Source of the DNA: Symbiodinium natans | Lineage: Eukaryota; Sar; Dinophyceae; Suessiales; Symbiodiniaceae | Assembly (NCBI GenBank): GCA_905221605.1 | Contig: CAJNDS010001068.1 | Span: 419,501-483,500, forward strand | Length of the DNA: 64,000 bases | Reading direction: 5' to 3' | Shown here: piece by piece, positions 42,935 through 53,514 of the stretch | Position numbering within the stretch: position 1 is the stretch's first letter | How the letters are laid out: each line of letters starts with the position of its first letter | Notes under the pieces: model-generated | Told to the model about the DNA's origin: nothing | Seen by the model: the letters and a program-made list of their open reading frames with translations, nothing else | Databases searched by the model: none | Position numbers and translations under genes: made by a program

Positions 42935-43544
42935 GGTATGTTCCGGTTGGAACCTGGTGCGACGCAGATTATTTTTAACCTAAGGGGCTCGGGCCACATT
43001 GCAGGTTTAGGGAAGCTGCATGCAAGGAGGTCATCTCATAGCAAGTGCCCGAAGAACCAAGAATATGGTTGTACAATCGTAGGGCCTTGCCTTTCCTTTC
43101 CCTGACAACGTGCGGATGCTCTTAAACTCAGAAACCCAATCATGCGAGGTGCACTGCCTCCGCTATGATGGAACCATGCCGATGTCATCCAAAACGGAAC
43201 GCCTATCTCTTGTAGTCATTGTGCTTTCTGTACAAGTTGTACATATAGCCAGATGTCTCTAGCAACCGGGCCCGGAGCATTTTCTATGCAGCATCAGAAC
43301 CCATCAAAAACCCTTTGCTTCCTAACAAGGTCGACGGGGAGCTCTTCCAGCAGGCTGTTTGCTTTCCAAGGTTCAATGACCAAACCCTGAGCTACCCTGG
43401 CCCTAAACCCTGTAGCAAGAAGAGCCGTTCGGACACAAAGAGTGCTAACACCACAGACCCTAAACGAACCCCCAGTTAAACCTTAAACTGATGACAAGTT
43501 TCAACCTCCATCCACCAAAAAGGCCTGTGACTCCATCTCACGTA

Positions 43545-43652
43545 ATATGAGGACCCTTGTAATATGGGGCCTCAACAATTTGAACCGGGTTTGGGGGTCA
43601 TTATCGTATCCTTATAAACGGACCTAGTAATTATTCCGACCCCTATTGTACT
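43545..43652 (+). mobile_element. ATAGGGGCC-family element
   Basis: TAATATGGGGCCTCAACAAT, then GGGTTTGGGGGTCATTATCG and TTCCGACCCCTATTG. Confidence 0.6.
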
Positions 43653-43884
43653 TGCATTTCCACTCCGCACCTAAATTCCTGGGATTTGCCTGTTTTGGGG
43701 GGTTCCCATGGGTTTCCCTTCAAAAATCAACGCTCCCAGCGGCCTTCCTCCAGTTTCGAAAAGAGCGGTAGCATTCCGGGCGGCTGCCTCGCAGCGTTCT
43801 CACCTGGAGCTTGTTTGGGGTTCAGTGTCCAGGAAGCCGTATACTTTTCAATCTTCACGCTGGCTCCAACGCTAGGCGTTGGCA

Positions 43885-43969
43885 TGTTCCCCCTTATACT
43901 AACAGTCCTTAATAGGGCTTACTGTACGAAAATATTCCCGACTAAGGGATGTTAGTATAAGGGGGAACA
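43885..43969. mobile_element. 85-bp TIR element, TGTTCCCCC family
   Basis: Left TGTTCCCCCTTATACTAACA; right TGTTAGTATAAGGGGGAACA, an almost perfect inverted pair and the best-preserved copy. Confidence 0.75.
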
Positions 43970-44053
43970 GGTTTCGGGTTGAGGCAGGCATCCTAGTCTA
44001 AGGCAGTTCGGAGGGTTTGGACCATGGTAACCCTAAACCCTAAACCCTCAACA

Positions 44054-46281
44054 CTAAAGACCAATGGTGTGGCTAAGACGTTTTGAAGAATCTCGGACTT
44101 CATGGCTGAAGGCTCCACACACATCAAGGGTTTAGGTTTAGGGTTTGGGGTTTAGGGTTTGGGGTCTAGGGTCTAGGGTCTAGAGTCTAGGGTCTAGGGT
44201 TTAGGGTTTAGGGTTTAGGGTTTAGGGTCTAGGGTTTAGGGTTTAGGGTTTAGGGTTTAGGGTTTAGGGTTTAGGGTTTAGGGTTTAGGGTTTAGGGTTT
44301 AGGGTTTAGGGTTTAGGGCAACCCTAAACCCTAAACCCTAAACCCTAAAACCCCATCCTGAACTCCAAAGCAGGCAGGCCGCACGCTGCAATGCCCGCGC
44401 TGAGTGCGATGGCATCGGCCGGGATGCCCCTGCTGACCATGTCCTCGCAAGATTCACCCTAAACCCTAAACCCTAAACCCTAAACCCTAAACCCTAAACC
44501 CCAAACCCTAAACCCTAAACCCTAAACCCTAAACCCTAAACCCTAAGCCCTAAGCCCTAAGCCCTAAACCCTAAGCCCTAAGCCCTAAACCCTAAACCCT
44601 AAACCCTTAACCCTAAACCCTAGCATGATTCATCCTAAACCCTCAGTGGGACCCTGTCACCTCTTTTGGGTTCCAGGTTCCCGGATAAAGTAACCAAACC
44701 CAAAAAGGGTGCCCCTGTAACCCTAAACCCTAAACCCTAAACCCTAAGCCCTAAACCCTAAACCCTAAACCCTAAGCCCTAAGCCCTAAACCCTACTGTC
44801 CTCGAAGAGCGCAAGAGCATTCTGCCACTGAGCCAGACTTGCCAGAGCGCGGATCGAGACGTCGAACGTGACACCATCTGGCCTCGCCAGCTGAGTTCTC
44901 AGAGCTGAAGGCTTTAGCCGTTTGGGCATCTGCGGGTTCAGGGTTTAGGGGTAGGTTTTAGAGTTTAGGGTTTGGGGAGCGTGCCGTGTTCGGGTCTCTA
45001 CCACGGTATGTGACTTAGTGTCTGGGGCCAAGCTGTGGGATCTTGCGATATTGAATCGTGTGGTCGAGATCGAAAACAAGCAGTGTAGAACCACCCCGCA
45101 TACCCGACAGGCAATGCCAGCCGAACACTGACTCCCGTTGCAGGTCTTGCGGATATGACGGCGAAGTTTCCTACTGGCTCTTTGTAGGGATAGAAACATA
45201 GGGTACCTAATTCCCTTATTCCCGACCGAGAACCAACCAGTACGGCAAGACCGTCAAACAGATCTGGGTCCTCTCCTCAAAATGGGGACCATATGAACCC
45301 CAAAGTTGGGGTCATATGCCCCATATTGCTATAGTTCCTATGAAGGTATCTGAACTTATAAACCCTAAACCCCTAAACCCTAAACCCCAAACCCCAAACC
45401 CCAAACCCTAAACCCCAAACCCTAAACCCCAAACCCTAAACCCTAAACCCCAAACCCTATTCCGTGTTTCAAGAGCCTCGCACCGATGTGGTCCATCTCC
45501 TCCAATAGGCGAAGGGCCCCGGTTGTCACGAAGCCCTGCAGATGGCTGGGGTTCGGGTTTAGGGTTTAGGGTTTAGGGTTTAGGGTTTAGGGTTTAGGGT
45601 TTAGGGTTTAGGGTTTAGGGTTTAGGGTTTAGGGTTTAGGGTTTAGGGTTTAGGGTTTAGGGTTTATAGATTTTTTCATGGGGGTTGTGTCCGCTTTTTC
45701 TTTCCGGGGGGCGGGGGGCTTGACGGGTTTTGTCGAGCTTCTTTTGTTTTGCTGTTCGGGTGGGTTTTGACTCGGCAGAAGAGTCTGAAGAGGTTTTGTG
45801 TTGGCTTTCGATTGGGTCTTGACCAATGCCTCCGGGGGCCGTTTTGCGGCCTCCCGGAGCCTTCCTAAACCTTAAACCCTAAACCCTAAACCCTCAACCC
45901 TCAACCCTCAACCCTAAGAGATATTCGACTGTCAGACCTCACCCGGACCAATCCTGCACAAGCCTATGCCCAACTCCCTCGGAAACCTGAGCCTCTCAAA
46001 GCCTTAGTGCCACGGTGCGATGCAGAGCTTCCCGAACCCCGTAAGGGGTTTTGGGCTTCGGGGGGGGGGGGGGGGGGGAAACAGTGGTAAATCAATCCTT
46101 CAACAAAGTTAGGGATGTCGCCCCAAACGCTTCCAAAAAGACAGTCGGGAGAGGGGTTTGGGGTTTAGGTTTCAGGGTTCAGGGTTCAGGGTTCAGGGTT
46201 TAGGGTTTAGGGTCTGTCGCCCTGCCTTGCAGCAGGCACTAATGACCGCGTTGTAGGTGATTCGGTCTGCCTCTCCGAAGC
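44054..46281 (-). CDS. PPR protein gene, several exons
   Basis: Exons: 46219-46281 (ADRITYNAVISACCKAG), 45477-45535 (TTGALRLLEEMDHIGA), 44801-44882 (PDGVTFDVSIRALASLAQWQ then NALALFE), 44376-44443 (DMVSRGIPADAIALSAGIAA) and a candidate last exon 44054-44105 (HEVRDSSKRLSHTIGL-stop). Phases agree from 45477 to 44054 if GC and GA donors are allowed, both known in dinoflagellates; the first join is unresolved. Spliced, the middle exons form consecutive 35-residue pentatricopeptide repeats. PPR proteins bind organelle RNA in processing or editing. Introns carry large telomere-type blocks, a G18 run and a head-to-head repeat junction (44318-44321). Confidence 0.6.
44132..44352. repeat. Head-to-head telomere-repeat junction
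   Basis: About 23 TTTAGGG/TCTAGGG units run directly into CCCTAAA units with only CA between (TTTAGGGCAACCCTAAA at 44312-44328). Located in the last intron of the PPR gene. Confidence 0.92.
44457..44794 (-). repeat. CCCTAAA/CCCTAAG blocks in a PPR intron
   Basis: 44457-44620 and 44719-44794, with runs of CCCTAAG, separated by about 100 unique bases. They make up most of the intron between exons 44801 and 44443. Confidence 0.9.
45282..45458. mobile_element. Truncated TIR element running into CCCTAAA/CCCCAAA
   Basis: GGGGACCATATGAACCCCAA matches the left end of the element at 4290. Its right end is replaced by alternating CCCTAAA and CCCCAAA (45360-45458). Confidence 0.5.
45553..45665 (+). 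repeat. TTTAGGG block
   Basis: Sixteen clean units 18 bases upstream of the acceptor of PPR exon 45477-45535. Confidence 0.92.
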
Positions 46282-47020
46282 CTTGAGATGCGTGTATAGG
46301 GCTTACGATTTTAAGGAGATCCTCACATTGGATCCTATTGAACCCCAACTGAAAGGAGAAAAAAGGGGTTTAGGGCTTAGGGTTTATTTGGGAATCCAAG
46401 CCCGTTTAGGAAATCGCCTTTGCCGCTAGTTGGTTTTGGTGCCCCTAACGCCTATTTGGGGCCGATGATGCGCACCTCTAGTGCCCAAAGATGTGTAGAT
46501 GATGACCGCACAGGAAAGAAGAGCTGAGACTTCAGCTCTGTGGTCCACAATGAAAAGACATGCATTCATTCACATTTCACGATGTGTCTATCTATGTCGT
46601 GCCGACCCTGGTCCCAACAGACATGATACTCATCGCACAAAAAGCTTTGGATGTTCGCGGCCACCTGTTGCCTGATGCTTGCCATGGGTTTGGATGACAA
46701 TTGCAGTCCCACATGATGCCCTCCAGCTGCAAAATTGCGAACTAAAAAAAACTGCTAGTTGGTAAGCTGCTTTCTGGCCCAAATAGATTCTGGGCTCAAT
46801 CTGAAGATCTACATCTATCAAATAAGGGGCAGGTACTTGAATCATGAAGCGTGCTTTGAGGGAACGTCTTGGCCTCACGTAGGGTGGACAGCCCAAGCTA
46901 TCGCGTGTGTCTGTGTGCCAACATCTTTGGCGTGCTCACGTTGTTTTCGAACTTGCTGCAATGACATACGATGATTGTAGCGATCACCTGTTCCAAGGAG
47001 CACTAGTGATCACACCACCG
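46282..47020. other. Unique stretch, no gene supported
   Basis: Open frames on both strands at 46630-46974 lack splice signals and codon bias. Few telomere-type units. Confidence 0.35.
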
Positions 47021-47022
47021 TG

Positions 47023-47797
47023 TTCGTGATTCACGCTCATGTGGGGCCAAGTTGCGGTCTAGTTTTTTGAACAGGTGTTTCGGCCTTATAAGCGAAAACA
47101 GCCGTGAAAGGGCGTGAATCATGCGTGAAAACTGCGTGAAAACAGGTTTTTTCGCGTGAACGCCCGTTTCGGGATTTGACTGTTTTCACGACATCCTCTA
47201 TCAGTGAAATCACACCAAAACAGACGGTAATCACACGTCAGTCTTGCGTGCACGCGCTTGGTCATGCAACATGACTTTATGTTCTGCTGCTTGGCCGCAG
47301 ACGTTTTTGCAGTGGCGCTACAAGCTTGACTCGTTTTGTGGGCTGGCTGACGCTATGCCTGGCTCTTTGGGCAAAGATGCCCAAGCTGCTCTTGGCAGGG
47401 CTGCAAAGATGACTCAGAAGCAGGCTTGGCTAGATTTCGCTGAAACCATTGTTTTGTCCTATTGTGAGTTTGTGAATATGCTGAGGCCTCACAGGTACCC
47501 TGTCTTTTGTGCTTATTTGTCGTCACTTTTCGCGGGAAGGCTCCGAGCACTGAAACTAAAGATGAACAAGAGCCTGGGATTGCATGTCTGAAAAATGCCA
47601 CGAATTTGATATCGAAACTTGTATGGTCTCGATATGATTTGGTATCTGAAGCACAACAAGACCGCAAGAAAACGAATGCGCTGCAGTGGCCACTGATGGA
47701 TCAGAAGCTTTGGCAGACTAAATGACTCTTCTCCTCAGCAACATGTGCAAAGACCTCTCCAAACCTCAGGAAAAAGGAGTGCGTGAATCACCGTCGC
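47023..47797. mobile_element. Possible element with inverted GTGATTCACGC ends
   Basis: Inverted 11-mers flank about 750 bases. The left part also contains several GCGTGAA/TTCACGC copies (47103-47200). The broken coding region at 47244-47725 lies inside. Confidence 0.35.
47244..47725 (+). pseudogene. Possible broken coding region inside a TIR-like segment
   Basis: Frame 1 (47244-47591) reads LQWRYKLDSFCGLADAMPGS and AWLDFAETIVLSYCEFVNML; an overlapping second frame (47507-47725) continues with NLISKLVWSRYDLVSEAQQD. Together they look like one protein with a frameshift near 47510-47570. The block is flanked by inverted GTGATTCACGC (47027-47037) and GCGTGAATCAC (about 47783-47793), so it may be a decayed mobile element. 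No transposase motif was recognised. Confidence 0.28.
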
Positions 47798-48160
47798 CTG
47801 TTTCGGGAACCGCCTTTGCCTTAGAGCCTGTTTCTAAAACCGGTGTTTGACTTCTAGGGTTTAGGGTTTAGGGTTTAGGGTTTAGGGTTTAGTCCCAACG
47901 GACACCATCGCGAAAGTTTGTGAGCAAGGAGCTACTGTGGGGATTTGTTGTGGGGGATGCATGACGTCTCAGAAGCTGGGGCTCCAATAGAAGAAGCTCT
48001 CTTCAGGGTTCGGGGGTCAGGGTTCGGGGTTTAGGGATTAAGGTTTTTAAGGGTTTAGAAGGGGGCGGGGGCCCTCTTCACCCTCAAGGGCTCTCCATCC
48101 ACGGGAATACAGGTCGGATCCAACCCATAGGACTCAACACTCTGAGGCCGGCTCTGAAGA

Positions 48161-48354
48161 CAAAAAAAAAAACGCGCCCCCGCACCCGCAGCAAAAAAAA
48201 CGCGCCCCCGCACCCGCAGCAAAAAAAAACGCGCCCCGGCACCCGCAGCAAAAAAAAAAACGCGCCCCGCACCCGCAACAAAAAAACACCTGCAGCAAAA
48301 AAAACACTCTTACCGCCTGCATCCCAGCCTGAAAAATCCCTGAAACTCCAAGAC
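48161..48354. other. Micro-inversion at the element's left end
   Basis: The A-run/CGCGCCCCCGCACCCGCAGC repeats here are the reverse of those at 38355-38500, and the direct copy resumes at 48355. AAGAC precedes both breakpoints. Confidence 0.6.
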
Positions 48355-49094
48355 CTGCGGGTGCGGGGGCGCGTTTTTTTTTTTTTTTTGTGCGGGTGCC
48401 GTGGGGGGCGCCCTTTTTTTTGCTGCGGGTGCGGAGCGTTTTTGCTGCTTTCTCTATGTTTTACTATGACAACCTCTATTTTCTCTAAGTTTTAGTAGGA
48501 AAACCTCTTTCTTCTATGAAAACCTCAATTTTCTCTACATTTAGTATGAAAACCTCTAGTTTTTTAGTTTCTCTATACTTTAATACGAGAACCTCTATTT
48601 CTCTATATTTTAAAACGAAAACCTCTATTTCTCTCTATTTTTGTCTATGTCGTCATAGTTTTCCTCTATATTTAATGAGGAAGACATGAGAGAGGAATAC
48701 ATGAGAAACTCATTCTCTGTGTTATCTCAATATGTGACTTGCAATTAAAAGTGTTTTTGTTTGTCTTGTCCTATTTTAATAGGAAGCCTATTATTTTCTC
48801 TGTCTCTGAATAGGCAAACCTCCATTTTCTTAAAATTTGAACATGAAAACCTCTATTCTCTATAATTGAATATCAAGACCTCTACATTTTAATATGAAAT
48901 CACTTGGTATTGTCGCTATATTTTCGTACGAAAGCCTCTATTTCCTCTATGTTGTCATAGGAAACTCTAATTTCTCTATATTGTATAGCGAAAACCTCTA
49001 TTGTTCTATAGTTTACTATGGGTGGAGTTTTTTTTTGGGTCTTTTTTTTTGGGGGGGCCTTTTTTTTTTCTTGGTCGATTTTCTTGGTTTTCTC

Positions 49095-49300
49095 TAGGAA
49101 AAACCCTACTTGCCTTACATTTTGGACGGATTTTCTGTCATTTCCCTTAGGTTTTCGTTGGTTTTTCATAGGGAAAAACCTATTTTTTTAACATTCTGGA
49201 CGGATTTCCTGTAATTTCCCTTAGGTTATCCTTGGTTTTTCCTAGGGGGAAAACCCTATGTTCCTTACATTTTGGACAGATATCCTGTCATTTCCTTCGT
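49095..49300 (+). repeat. Three 75-base tandem units
   Basis: Units contain ACATTTTGGACGGAT, TTTCCCTTAGGTT and TTGGTTTTTC-TAGG; left sub-terminal part of the nested element. Confidence 0.6.
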
Positions 49301-49309
49301 TTCTTGGGC

Positions 49310-50960
49310 TTTGCAGCACGCTTGGTACGGCTTAAAAGAAGCGGGGGGGGGGTTGGGGGGGCGCAGCCCCCCCACTTGCAAACACCTCTTGGGCTTTGAA
49401 GCACGCTCTGCACTTTCAACTAGTTTCTTGGGCTTTGAAGCACGCTTGGTACGGCTTAAGAGAAGCGGGGAGGGGGGTTGGGGGGGCTGTGCCCCCCATC
49501 TGCAAACACTGTTCACATGATGGGTTTCAACTAGTTTCTTGGGCTTCGGCTGAAAAAAAGCGGGGGGGTTGGGGGGGGCGCAGCCCCCCCCATTTGCAAA
49601 CACAATGCTCATACGATGTTTTTCAACTAGTTTCTTGGGCTTTGAACGGCTTAAAAGAAGCGGGGGGGGGTTGGGGGGTCTGCGCCCCCCATTTGCAAAC
49701 ACCCTGCTCACATGATGGGTGTCAACAAGTTTCTTGGGCTTTGAAGCGCGCTCTGCACGGCTTAAAAAAAGCGGGGGGGTTGGGGGGGGCGCAGCCCCCC
49801 CCATTTGCAAACACAATGCTCACACGATGTTTTTCAACTAGTTTCTTGGGCTTTGAAGCACGCTTGGTACGGCTTAAAAGAAGCGGGGGGGGGTTGGGGG
49901 CGCAGCCCCCCCCATTGCAAAACACCCTGCTCACATGATGGGTGTCAACAAGTTTCTTGGGCTTTGAAAGCACGCTCACGGCTTAAAAAAAGCGGGGGGT
50001 TGGGGGGGGCGCAGCCCCCCCCCCATTTGCAAACACAATGCTCACACGATGTTTTTCAACTAGTTTCTTGGGCTTTGAAGCACGCTTGGTACGGCTTAAA
50101 AGAAGCGGGGGGGGGGGTTGGGGGGGCGCAGCCCCCCCCCCCATTTGCAAACACCCTGCTCACATGATGGGTGTCAACAAGTTTCTTGGGCTTTGAAGCA
50201 CGCTCTGCACGGCTTAAAAAAAGGCGGGGTTGGGGGGGGCGCAGCCCCCCCCCCATTTGCAAACACAATGCTCACACGATGTTTTTCAACTAGTTTCTTG
50301 GGCTTTGAAGCACGCTTGGTACGGCTTAAAAAAAGCGGGGGGGGGGTGGGGGGGGGCGCAGCCCCAGCCCCATTTGCAAACACCCTGCTCACATGATGGG
50401 TGTCAACAAGTTTCTTGGGCTTTGAAGCACGCTTAAAAAAAGCGGGGGGTTGGGGGGGGCGCAGCCCCCCCTTTGCAAACACAATGCACGTTTCAGTGTC
50501 TTGGCTTTGAGCACGCTTGGTACGGTTAAAAGAAGCGGGGGGGGGGTTTTGGGGGGGGCGCAGCCCCTTCCATTTGCAAACACAACGCTCACATGATGGG
50601 TGTCAACAAGTTTCTTGGCTTGAAGCAGCACGGTAAAAAAAAGCGGGGGGTTGGGGGGGGCGCAGCCCCCCCCATTTGCAAACACAATGCTCACACGATG
50701 TTTTTCAACTAGTTTCTTGGGCTTTGAAGCACGCTTGGTACGGCTTAAAAAAAGCGGGGGGGGGGTGGGGGGGGGCGCAGCCCCAGCCCCATTTGCAAAC
50801 ACCCTGCTCACATGATGGGTGTCAACAAGTTTCTTGGGCTTTGAAGCACGCTCAGCACGGCTGAAAAAAAAGCGGGGGGGTTGGGGGGGGGGCGCAGCCC
50901 CCCCCATTTGCAAACACAATGCTCACACGATGTTTTTTCAACTAGTTTCTTGGGCTTCGA
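49310..50960 (+). repeat. Satellite of about 113-base units in a dimeric order
   Basis: Units alternate between two types: CAACTAGTTTCTTGGGCTTT/CTTGGTACGGCTTAAAAGAA and CAACAAGTTTCTTGGGCTTT/CTCTGCACGGCTTAAAAAAA. Each has GCGGGGGG, TTGGGGGGGCGCAGCCCCCC and CATTTGCAAACAC. ORFs reading Pro/Trp/Leu repeats (49265-50919) are artefacts. Diverged units also occur at 39420-39860 and 51560-52150. Confidence 0.8.
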
Positions 50961-50968
50961 AGCACGCT

Positions 50969-51097
50969 TCCTTTCTTCCTTCCTTGCTTCCTTCCTTTCT
51001 TCCTTCCCTCCCTCCCTCCTTCCTTCCTTCCTTCCTTCCTTGTTTTCTTCCTTTCTTTCATCCTTCCTTCCTTCCTTTCTTTCCTTCTTTCCTTCTA
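50969..51097 (+). repeat. CCTT microsatellite
   Basis: TTCC/CTTT tetranucleotides, 130 bases, inside the nested element. Confidence 0.9.
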
Positions 51098-52674
51098 AAG
51101 CCTACCAGAAATAACGCTTTCCTATGAAACCAGAGAGAGAATACTGTTTTTCGTACGAAAAACCACGAAAATGCATCAAATCCTTTAAAAATATGGAGGG
51201 AATGGTGGTTTTCTTAGGAAAAACCAAGAAAATCGACCAAAAAAAAAGTGCCCCCCCAAAAAAAGACCCAAAAAATAGGCCCTCCGTTTACTATTTTGTC
51301 AGTATTTTCAGACTTCTTCTCTTTATTTCACGAGGAAGACATGAGAGAGGAATACATGAAAAACTAATTCTCTATATGTCATAAGAGTACATGCATTATC
51401 TCTATCTGTGACTTGTAGACAACAAGTGTTTTTGTTCATGTCTCATAACAAAAGCTCTATTTTCTCGATTCTTTACTAAGAAGACGTTTATATCTCTATT
51501 TTAAAACGGAAAAACTCAACTTCCACTATAAGGTCTGAATTTTCGTAGGAAAGCAAGCATATATTCCCTCTTTTTTCAGGGGGGTTGGGGCCTGCGCAGA
51601 CCGCCGCATTTGAAAACACAATGCTCGCATCATTGGTTTGGAAGGGATTCGTAAGCTTTGAAGCAGGCTTGCCGGCTAAAAAAACGGGGGGGTTGGGGGG
51701 GGGCCCACCCCCCCCCCCCATTTGCAAACACAATGCTCGCATCATCATGGGTTTGGAAGGGATTCGTATGATTGAAGCAAGTTTGCCCGGGTAAAAAGCG
51801 CAGCCCCCCCCCCCTCCTTTCAAGCGGGGGGGAATGCTCTCATGATGGGTTCGGAAAGGATTCATTTGCTTTGAAGCAAGCTGGCATGGCTTTAAGAAGC
51901 GGGGCGGTTGGGGGGGGGCAGCCCCCCCCCCCACTTGCAAACCCAATGCTCGCATGATAGGCTTGGACAGGATTCATATGCTGAGAAGCGAGCTGGCACG
52001 GTTCTAAAGAGTGGGGGGTCGGGCGGGGTGCAGCCCTCCCTCCACCGTTTGCAGACACAATGCTCGCATGATGGCCTTGGGAAGGATGTAGTGCTTTGAA
52101 AACGCTTGCACAGTTTAAAGGAGGGGGGGCGTTGGGGGCGGGTTTGGGGAGGAAATTGCAAAACAAATGACCTGGGGGGTGGAGAGGAAAGGGGGGGGGG
52201 GGGGGGCGTTTTTTTTTTGCTGCGGGTGCGGGGGCGCGTTTTTTTTTTGCTGCGGGTGCGGGGCGCGTTTTTTTTTGCGGGTGCGGGGACGCGTTTTTTT
52301 TTTTTTGCTGCGGGTGCGGGGGCGCGTTTTTTTGCTGCGGGTGCGGGGGCGACACGCGCCAGGTCACTCACTCACCGGGGCGGCCCCCGAAAAAAACACC
52401 CACAGCAAAAAAGCACCCACAACCAAAAAAAAAAAACACAGGTTCCGATGCAGGCTTAGGGATGAGAAAGCTTCAAAAAAACAGCCCTGTAGATCTGGTT
52501 CTGCAGGCCTCAAAGCTATACCTCCCCACGGCAAACCGAAGGGTTTAGGGTTTAGGATTTGGGGTTTAGGTTGAGTTTGTAGAAACGAAGGCATGCCACA
52601 CAAGGGGGGGAGGCCCTAAACCCTAAACCCTAAGCCCTAAACCCTAAACCCGGCAAGAGATGCTGTGCGTGACC

Positions 52675-52727
52675 CTAGCGGCTGTGCTGGAAATCGGACA
52701 GCAGCTGCAGCCCCTCCTTCCATGGGT
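52675..52727 (-). CDS. PPR-like terminal exon fragment
   Basis: Reads PWKEGLQLLSDFQHSR then stop, matching the second helix of a PPR unit (W-x-x-x-L-x-L-L). It is bordered on the low side by a CCCTAAA block. A plus-strand frame (EMLCVTLAAVLEIGQQLQPL) is also open. Confidence 0.33.
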
Positions 52728-52752
52728 TTCCCTACTACCCCCTCTATACTAC

Positions 52753-52862
52753 TAGGTTGCCCAGTAACCAATGATGCAAAAGGTTGCCCTTTTTTGCTTA
52801 AAGGGGTTTATAAGGGAGCCTAAACCCCCTGAAAAGGGAGCAAGGGTACTACTGGGCACTCT
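52753..52862. mobile_element. Small TIR element, CCTAGGAATA-related
   Basis: Left GTTGCCCAGTAACCAATGAT, right GGGTACTACTGGGCA. Confidence 0.45.
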
Positions 52863-53112
52863 ATACTACCCCGCCCCCCCGTAGGTTCCAGCCTTAAATA
52901 ACCTTAATTAGGCTTCATTATTACATTATCCATAAATAGACTGAATTCTGGGGGAACCTAGGGGGAATAGTATAGAGGGGGGAACCCCTCCTTCATGACA
53001 AGCCAGCGGGGGTGCGATGTCCAATTTTCCCACCAATCCCCGCCAGAGAACGGGACTATGCAAACTATGCGAACGAGGTCTCGAAGCCCGCGCCCCCAAG
53101 TTCACCCACCCA

Positions 53113-53180
53113 ACACCCAGCAAATCATACTGGCGGACCACCACCAGGGCGTGATCAACAAGAAGCTCACCCCCGCAACC
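53113..53180 (+). CDS. Possible exon fragment
   Basis: NTQQIILADHHQGVINKKLT with very high G/C third positions. Immediately upstream, another frame reads RERDYANYANEVSKPAPP, so either an indel or a tiny intron separates them. The minus strand is open over the whole stretch (52926-53183). Confidence 0.25.
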
Positions 53181-53514
53181 CACAACCCTAAACCGAGGGA
53201 AGTGCCCTAAACCCTAAACCCGAAACCCTAAACCCTAAACCCTAAACCCGAAACCCTAAACCCTAAACCGAAACCAAACAGCTTCAAGAGGTAAGGCACC
53301 CAGAACTCATATCCCGAACTAGCAGGGTGTTGGGCTCTAAGGTTCAGGTTTTAGGGTTTAGGGTTCAGGGTTCAGGGTTTTAGGGTTTTAGGGTTTAGGG
53401 TTTAGGGCTTCATCCACACATGTCTCGGTAGTGCTTCTGCAACATGTCTCTCTCCACCTTTGATCACTTGGTTCAGGGTTGCGCCGCTCCGCATGCGGCG
53501 CTCTCTGCGCGGTA

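Larger units (their letters stand above)
42935..44030. other. Upstream island of the surface-protein gene
   Basis: Largely repeat-free. Holds an ATAGGGGCC-family element (43545-43652) and a TGTTCCCCC element (43885-43969). The plus ORF 43686-43955 crosses the latter and is not believed. Confidence 0.5.
49020..51285. mobile_element. Nested 2.27-kb TIR element with 9-bp duplication
   Basis: GTTTACTAT at 49011-49019 and again at 51286-51294. Terminal repeats of about 90 bases: left GGGTGGAG, a T run, TTGGGTC, then TTGGTCGATTTTCTTGG; right the complement (CCAAGAAAATCGACCAA ... GACCCAAAAAATAGG). The matching site in the other copy (39153-39169, GTTTGTTTTTTTGTCAG) is uninterrupted. No transposase inside. 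Confidence 0.7.
48161..52446. mobile_element. Second copy of the 38353-40267 element, with nested insertion and inversion
   Basis: Right end ACACAGGTTCC at 52446, followed by GATGCAGGC. The left end TTACC at 48310-48314 is inverted and followed by GCCTGCATC, the complement of GATGCAGGC: a 9-bp target duplication once the inversion is accounted for. The body is collinear with the first copy apart from the nested element at 49020-51285. Confidence 0.65.

Noticed and set aside
42009-43105. Plus-strand ORFs antisense to the surface-protein gene
   Set aside because: Shadows caused by its strong G/C third-position bias; the minus ORF alone has a signal peptide and anchor signal.
49265-52371. Long ORFs such as the 183-, 180-, 176- and 175-codon ones
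   Set aside because: They are read-throughs of the 113-base satellite and T/G repeats on both strands, so not genes.
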